From an uncultured Bacteroides sp. (GTDB lineage: Bacteria; Bacteroidota; Bacteroidia; Bacteroidales; Bacteroidaceae), in NCBI GenBank assembly GCA_900557355.1, contig USSR01000190.1, positions 1-10,510 on the forward strand: a stretch of DNA of 10,510 bases. Direction: 5' to 3'. Position 1 is the stretch's first letter; each line of letters begins with the position of its first letter. The notes under the pieces are model-generated. The model saw only the letters and a list, made by a program, of their open reading frames with translations. It had not been told where the DNA came from and ran no database searches. Position numbers and translations under genes: made by a program. Positions 6,922-10,510 of this stretch are shown here, one piece after another.

Positions 6922-8040
6922 ATGAAACGATTATATAAATATTTCTTTGGAATTTTAGGAATATCATTTGCTTTGACGGCCTGTGATGATTGGTTGGATA
7001 CGGAAATTAAAGATCCTGCGAATCTGACTATATCTAATAAGGATGAGGCTTATTATGCCCGTCTGCGTGAATATAAAAAGAGTGATCATCCGGTTGCGTT
7101 CGGATGGTATGGTAACTGGACGGGAACCGGTGCCTCTTATGAGAATTCCTTAAAAGGATTGCCGGATAGTGTAGATTTTGTGTCATTGTGGGGAAACTGG
7201 AAGAATCCGTCACCTGCTATGATGGAAGATTTACGTTATGTGCAAGAAAAAAAGGGAACGAAGGTATTGTTCTGTTTCCTGGTGCTTGATATTGGCGACC
7301 AGATTACACCGCCGATGCCACAGGAGGAAATAGACAATGGTACATCTATAGAAGACTGGAGACATAAGTTCTGGGGGTGGGACTATTCACTGGAGAATCG
7401 GTTGGTTGCAGTGGAGAAATATGCGAACGCCTTGTGTGATACGATCGAAAAGTATAATTATGATGGGTTCGATTTCGATGCTGAACCGAATGTACAGCAT
7501 CCGTTTCCTACCAATAAGGAACTTTGGCAAAATAACGGTCAAGTAATCGCGAAGTTTGTGGAAACGATGTCGAAGAGAGTCGGCCCGAAGTCTGGTACGG
7601 GAAAAATGCTGGTTGTGGATGGTGAACCGGATGCACTGCCTGCTGAGCTGTTTCACCATTTTGATTATCTGATTCTGCAAACGTATACAACTTATTATAA
7701 GCAAGACAACAGTCGGCTGGATGCTCGCTTCGACAAACAGTATGCCCACTTTAAAGATGTGGCGACAGCTGGAGAGATTGCGAAAAAGATTATTATCTGT
7801 GAGAATTTTGAGGATCATGCCAAGACTGGTGGGGCGGCTTTTATACTTCCTGACGGCACGGAGATAAATTCACTTAGTGGTTTTGCTTATTGGAATCCGT
7901 CGGTTGGTGGCATACAATATCGCAAAGGCGGTGTAGGAACTTACCATATGGAATATGAGTATAAAGTGAATGCACAAGGGAGCGAAACTTATCCGGCGTT
8001 GCGTAAAGCCATACAAATTCAGAATCCAAGTATTAAGTAA
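6922..8040 (+). CDS. GH18 lipoprotein, probable endo-beta-N-acetylglucosaminidase
   Basis: A glycoside hydrolase family 18 enzyme, probably cutting between the two core GlcNAc residues of N-glycans by substrate-assisted catalysis. A lipoprotein signal ends in LTAC (Cys21), followed by Asp-Asp, suggesting surface display. The eight barrel strands can be traced: VAFGWYG (58-64), VDFVSLWG (84-91), TKVLFCFL (113-120), DGFDFDAE (181-188), KMLVVDGEP (228-236), FDYLILQTY (247-255), KIIICENF (289-296) and LSGFAYW (318-324). The DxxDxDxE motif is intact: Asp181, Asp184, Asp186 (oxazoline-stabilising) and Glu188 (acid/base). Gln253, Tyr255 and Trp324 sit where GH18 active sites expect such residues. 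At 372 aa it is a single catalytic domain with no attached binding module; likely binding modules are encoded by the next two genes. Chitinase activity is less likely, since SusCD-linked GH18 enzymes of this kind in Bacteroides are mostly N-glycan endoglycosidases. Specificity (high-mannose or complex) is unknown. Confidence 0.88.
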   Translation: MKRLYKYFFGILGISFALTACDDWLDTEIKDPANLTISNKDEAYYARLREYKKSDHPVAFGWYGNWTGTGASYENSLKGLPDSVDFVSLWGNWKNPSPAMMEDLRYVQEKKGTKVLFCFLVLDIGDQITPPMPQEEIDNGTSIEDWRHKFWGWDYSLENRLVAVEKYANALCDTIEKYNYDGFDFDAEPNVQHPFPTNKELWQNNGQVIAKFVETMSKRVGPKSGTGKMLVVDGEPDALPAELFHHFDYLILQTYTTYYKQDNSRLDARFDKQYAHFKDVATAGEIAKKIIICENFEDHAKTGGAAFILPDGTEINSLSGFAYWNPSVGGIQYRKGGVGTYHMEYEYKVNAQGSETYPALRKAIQIQNPSIK

Positions 8041-8057
8041 ATAAAAACGAATAAAAA

Positions 8058-9230
8058 ATGAACAGATATTTATTAAAACAAAATATAATCGGACTATTAT
8101 TCTTTACATGTCTGTTTGTCGGTTGTGATAATGCCGAATATTCGGTGTTACATAATCAGGCCTATATTTCACAAACTGGTACGAATCCGAATACTGCATT
8201 AAAAGTGTTTATTGATCAAGATTTGGTGACAGCCAATTTGAATGTGCGTCTTTCCGATCCGGCAGAGAAAGACTATAACTTTGAGTTTGTGGAAGATGCT
8301 GAATTATTGGCAAAGTATAATGAAGTTAATTATACATCCTATAAATTTCTTCCTGCCGAACAGTATAATTTTAAGGGGAAAGAGGCTGTGATAAAGCAGG
8401 GGGAGGTTCTTTCGGAATCGTCAGGATTGGAAATTCTTCCCTTGACGCAGGAAATGAAAGATAGCGGAAATAAATACGCCATTGCTTTGACACTTCAGAG
8501 TAAAGATGGCGCGGCAGAGGTCTTGAAACCTGGAAGTACTATACTTTATTTACTTGATCCGGCCATTGTGACTTCAGTCCCGGTTTTCAACTCTAGACAT
8601 AATGCTACTTTCAGTTTGGTTGAAGATTTATCTTTAAGTGAATGGACTTTAGAGTTCTGTGTCAATATGAGCAAACTTGGGAAGAAGGTTGGGGAATTGA
8701 ATAATCAGGCCCTTTTTGATGGTTCAAGCAGTTTGGGCGAATCGGATGGGCAGATTTATACTCGTTTTGGTGATGCCCCCATTGAAGGAAATCGTTTGCA
8801 GATAAAGACTCAGGGCTTACAGATGAACAGTGCAACGTTGTTTGAAGAGAATAAATGGTATCAGATAGCTTGGGTGTGTACAAGCAGCAAGTTGTATCTG
8901 TATGTTGACGGAAAATTGGATAATTCGATAGATGTACCGGGTAAAGTGACCAATCTCAGTAAAACGAAATGTAAAATTGGAAATGCCGAATATTTGAAAG
9001 CAGATGTTCAGATGAGCGAATTCCGCTTATGGAAGCGGGCTTTATCTCAGCGGGAAATAGCCAACAACTTGTATGCGACCGATCCTCATTCCAATGCATT
9101 GTTTGCTTATTTTAAATTCAATGAAGGAAAAGGTGACAGGTTTACCGATGCTACAGGAAATGGAAATGAGGCATGGTGTAATGATCCTGTTGAATGGAGA
9201 GATAATGTTCGCCTCAATGCTAACAATTAA
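8058..9230 (+). CDS. DUF1735 + LamG-like surface lipoprotein (SusE/F-position glycan-binding protein)
   Basis: Probably a non-catalytic surface glycan-binding lipoprotein. The signal peptide ends in the lipobox FVGC (Cys23). Residues about 36-165 resemble DUF1735 (the BT_3987-like N-terminal domain), with ALKVFIDQDL and LNVRLSDPAEKDYNFEF early and YAIALTLQSKDG near its end. Residues about 175-388 form a concanavalin-A-like (LamG/Laminin_G_3) jelly roll, recognisable by LSEWTLEFCV (193-202), NKWYQIAWVC (265-274), LYLYVDGKLDNS (279-290), MSEFRLWKRALSQREI (319-334) and YFKFNEGKGD (351-360). No glycosidase motif is visible. It starts 17 bases after the GH18 stop. DUF1735 occurs fused in front of the GH18 domain in B. 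thetaiotaomicron BT3987, so here it may serve the same enzyme as a separate polypeptide. The ligand is unknown. Confidence 0.85.
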   Translation: MNRYLLKQNIIGLLFFTCLFVGCDNAEYSVLHNQAYISQTGTNPNTALKVFIDQDLVTANLNVRLSDPAEKDYNFEFVEDAELLAKYNEVNYTSYKFLPAEQYNFKGKEAVIKQGEVLSESSGLEILPLTQEMKDSGNKYAIALTLQSKDGAAEVLKPGSTILYLLDPAIVTSVPVFNSRHNATFSLVEDLSLSEWTLEFCVNMSKLGKKVGELNNQALFDGSSSLGESDGQIYTRFGDAPIEGNRLQIKTQGLQMNSATLFEENKWYQIAWVCTSSKLYLYVDGKLDNSIDVPGKVTNLSKTKCKIGNAEYLKADVQMSEFRLWKRALSQREIANNLYATDPHSNALFAYFKFNEGKGDRFTDATGNGNEAWCNDPVEWRDNVRLNANN

Positions 9231-9254
9231 ATAATGTATTATAACTGAAATATC

Positions 9255-10268
9255 ATGAAATCAATAAAGAAGAATATCATAACTTCGATGGTATTGCTTT
9301 TGCCATTGTGGTTTGTTGCATGTGAAAGTGAACGGGAAGTGGGAAGCACTCTTTTCCCGGAAGGAAACAGTGGTGACATTGTCAAAGCATTTATTGACAA
9401 CCGTTGTTTTTATCCCAAGAATTATATGGAATCTACAGTTGTGCAGGCAGGAAACGGAGGGGATTTGATTGCGGGTTCCGAACAGGTGGATCTCCGGGTG
9501 CAATTGACCAATGCTGCTCCCCAGGATTTGTTTTTTTCGATGAAAGTGGAGAATTCGGTATCGGATGCTGGAGAGGATGACGTAACATGGTTGGGAGAAG
9601 ACGCAATCTCCTTTCTGAATCAAACGGTTACCATCAAAAAGGGAGAACTTGAAAGTGGGGAGATGATATCCTTCACGCTTGATGAGGAATCTGGTTCACT
9701 TAAGGAACTTGCTGAGAGTGGAATGGTGGCTTTGTCTTTGGTAACTACTGATGCAGTTGAGATAAGTGAAAATTATAGTACATATTTATGGAAAGTGAAT
9801 AAGGAAATCACGAATATAGATGTGAATGGTAGTTTGAAAGATAAAACAATGATTGATGTTACTTCTTATGATGTGATTGGAGGATATGGCCTTCCTACAC
9901 AAGATTTAAGTGATGATGACATGAACACATTCCTAATGAGTTATATTGACTATCCAAATGCTAAAATACCATTTCATATGCATGAGCCTCAGGAAATTAT
10001 AGGGCTTTCAATTACTCCTGCTGGTTATTGGGGAGCATGGAATTTGGATTATTCAAAAGTGGAATTATTAGGTGGGGATGATCCGGATAATTTGACGCGC
10101 ATAGGTATAGCGACATGCACAACAGGGATGCCTTCTGATCATACTCCTTGGGAAATAGCTTTTTATTCGCCTGTAAAACTGCGATATCTGACAGTGCATG
10201 TACTGGATAATTTCTCTAATGGTGAGTCTGTGAATGCATTATGTGCTGAAATACGATTGTATCGATAG
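9255..10268 (+). CDS. DUF1735 + discoidin-like (F5/8 type C) surface lipoprotein
   Basis: Likely a second surface glycan-binding lipoprotein of the locus. The signal peptide ends in FVAC (Cys23), followed by the charged stretch ESEREVG. Residues about 45-180 look like a DUF1735 beta-sandwich (VKAFIDNRCF, then VDLRVQLTNAAPQDLFFSMKV, then YSTYLWKV near its end). Residues about 200-337 resemble a discoidin or F5/8 type C carbohydrate-binding fold: IDVTSYDVIGGYG near its start, a GYWGAWNLDYSKVELLGG-like centre (257-274), and a final strand pair LRYLTVHVLDN (309-319) and ALCAEIRLYR (328-337), where F5/8C domains usually end with EIxxY. No catalytic residues are recognisable. It begins 24 bases after the previous stop and ends the operon. 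The discoidin assignment rests on pattern only and is less sure than DUF1735. Confidence 0.78.
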   Translation: MKSIKKNIITSMVLLLPLWFVACESEREVGSTLFPEGNSGDIVKAFIDNRCFYPKNYMESTVVQAGNGGDLIAGSEQVDLRVQLTNAAPQDLFFSMKVENSVSDAGEDDVTWLGEDAISFLNQTVTIKKGELESGEMISFTLDEESGSLKELAESGMVALSLVTTDAVEISENYSTYLWKVNKEITNIDVNGSLKDKTMIDVTSYDVIGGYGLPTQDLSDDDMNTFLMSYIDYPNAKIPFHMHEPQEIIGLSITPAGYWGAWNLDYSKVELLGGDDPDNLTRIGIATCTTGMPSDHTPWEIAFYSPVKLRYLTVHVLDNFSNGESVNALCAEIRLYR

Positions 10269-10271
10269 GAG

Positions 10272-10297
10272 TTAGGAAATATGATTATTTTTCCTAA
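10272..10297 (+). other. Small hairpin just after the last stop codon
   Basis: TTAGGAAA (10272-10279) and TTTCCTAA (10290-10297) form a perfect 8-bp stem with a 10-base loop, starting four bases after the last stop codon. The stem is AT-rich and has no strong T-run after it. It may protect the 3' end or be incidental beside the larger terminator 23 bases downstream. Confidence 0.35.
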
Positions 10298-10319
10298 TTT
10301 ACAGTAGAGTGTAATTTAT

Positions 10320-10376
10320 ACTATGCCGGTAAAGATGAAGTATACTTTGCTGGCATAGTTTGGTTTATAATCGTTT
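10320..10376 (+). terminator. Rho-independent terminator of the PUL operon
   Basis: Arms at 10320-10334 and 10345-10359 pair over 15 bp with two G-U wobbles (ACTATGCCGGTAAAG with CTTTGCTGGCATAGT) around a 10-base loop. A T-rich tail follows (TTGGTTTATAATCGTTT). The position, 52 bases after the last stop codon, fits transcript ending for the whole susC-led operon. The T-run is interrupted, so termination may be incomplete. Confidence 0.8.
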
Positions 10377-10433
10377 GGTTTTTATTGCCAAATATCTGAT
10401 TCATAATGTTCGTTGCAAAACTCTTGGATTAAT

Positions 10434-10465
10434 GTTGCCTAAATGAAGTAAAACCAATACCTTTG
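10434..10465 (+). promoter_or_regulatory. Promoter of the downstream gene
   Basis: GTTG at 10434-10437, a 20-base spacer and TACCTTTG at 10458-10465 fit the Bacteroides consensus with one -33 mismatch. It has the same layout as the sigma-operon promoter at 179-210. Transcription would start near 10472, about 20 bases before an ATG at 10491, so the next gene is probably an independent unit. Confidence 0.6.
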
Positions 10466-10490
10466 TACCATATTTACTAATACAAAGAGT

Positions 10491-10510
10491 ATGACTTATC
10501 ATCATTTATC
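10491..10510 (+). CDS. Start of a downstream gene (partial, right edge)
   Basis: An ATG at 10491 opens a frame reading Met-Thr-Tyr-His-His-Leu before the window ends. An AAAGAG sequence just upstream could serve as a ribosome-binding site, and a well-spaced promoter lies 26 bases before the ATG. Six codons are too few to name a product. Confidence 0.4.

Noticed and set aside
7387..7818. Minus-strand ORF of 143 codons opposite the GH18 gene
   Set aside because: It lies wholly inside the well-supported GH18 coding region, has no recognisable domain or promoter, and its composition is that of an antisense shadow.
9261..9623. Minus-strand ORF of 120 codons opposite the last lipoprotein gene
   Set aside because: It is fully overlapped by a gene with a clear lipoprotein signal and DUF1735 pattern; no promoter or family features are visible.
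1..10510. Mobile element, CRISPR array, tRNA or rRNA
   Set aside because: No transposase or integrase ORF, terminal repeats, regular direct repeats or RNA-gene features were seen on either strand.

Overview
The window looks like a chromosomal segment from a gut Bacteroides or close relative. It is AT-rich, has Bacteroides-type promoters (TTTG or GTTG, about 20 bases, TAnnTTTG) and A-rich ribosome-binding regions, and carries one complete polysaccharide utilization locus (PUL) with its own ECF sigma/anti-sigma pair. It shows no transposase, integrase, CRISPR array, rRNA or tRNA.

Layout: positions 1-253 are intergenic. They hold a very good leftward promoter for a divergent gene that lies almost wholly outside the window, and a rightward promoter for the regulatory genes. 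Positions 254-1844 encode an ECF sigma factor and a FecR-type anti-sigma factor. A 183-base gap follows, with a hairpin whose T-run lies only on the minus-strand side and with the promoter region of the main operon. Positions 2028-10268 form one tightly packed rightward operon (gaps of 17-27 bases): a SusC-like TonB-dependent transporter with an N-terminal STN signalling domain, a SusD-like lipoprotein, a GH18 lipoprotein with an intact catalytic motif, a DUF1735 plus LamG-like lipoprotein, and a DUF1735 plus discoidin-like (F5/8 type C) lipoprotein. A 15-bp terminator hairpin closes the operon. A new promoter and the first 20 bases of another rightward gene sit at the right edge.

How the parts fit: ligand arriving at the SusC-like transporter would be signalled through its STN domain to the periplasmic part of the FecR protein, releasing the ECF sigma factor to transcribe the susC-led operon. 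At the cell surface, the two DUF1735 lipoproteins and the SusD-like protein would bind glycan or glycoprotein. The GH18 enzyme, most likely an endo-beta-N-acetylglucosaminidase acting on the chitobiose core of N-glycans, would release the oligosaccharide, and the SusC/SusD pair would import it. The locus encodes no exo-glycosidases, so further breakdown would depend on enzymes encoded elsewhere. The substrate is an inference from family membership and architecture.

The most interesting unexplained signal is a possible antisense small RNA just upstream of susC. It resembles the DonS-type repressors known from ECF-regulated Bacteroides PULs and is supported here mainly by a minus-strand terminator.
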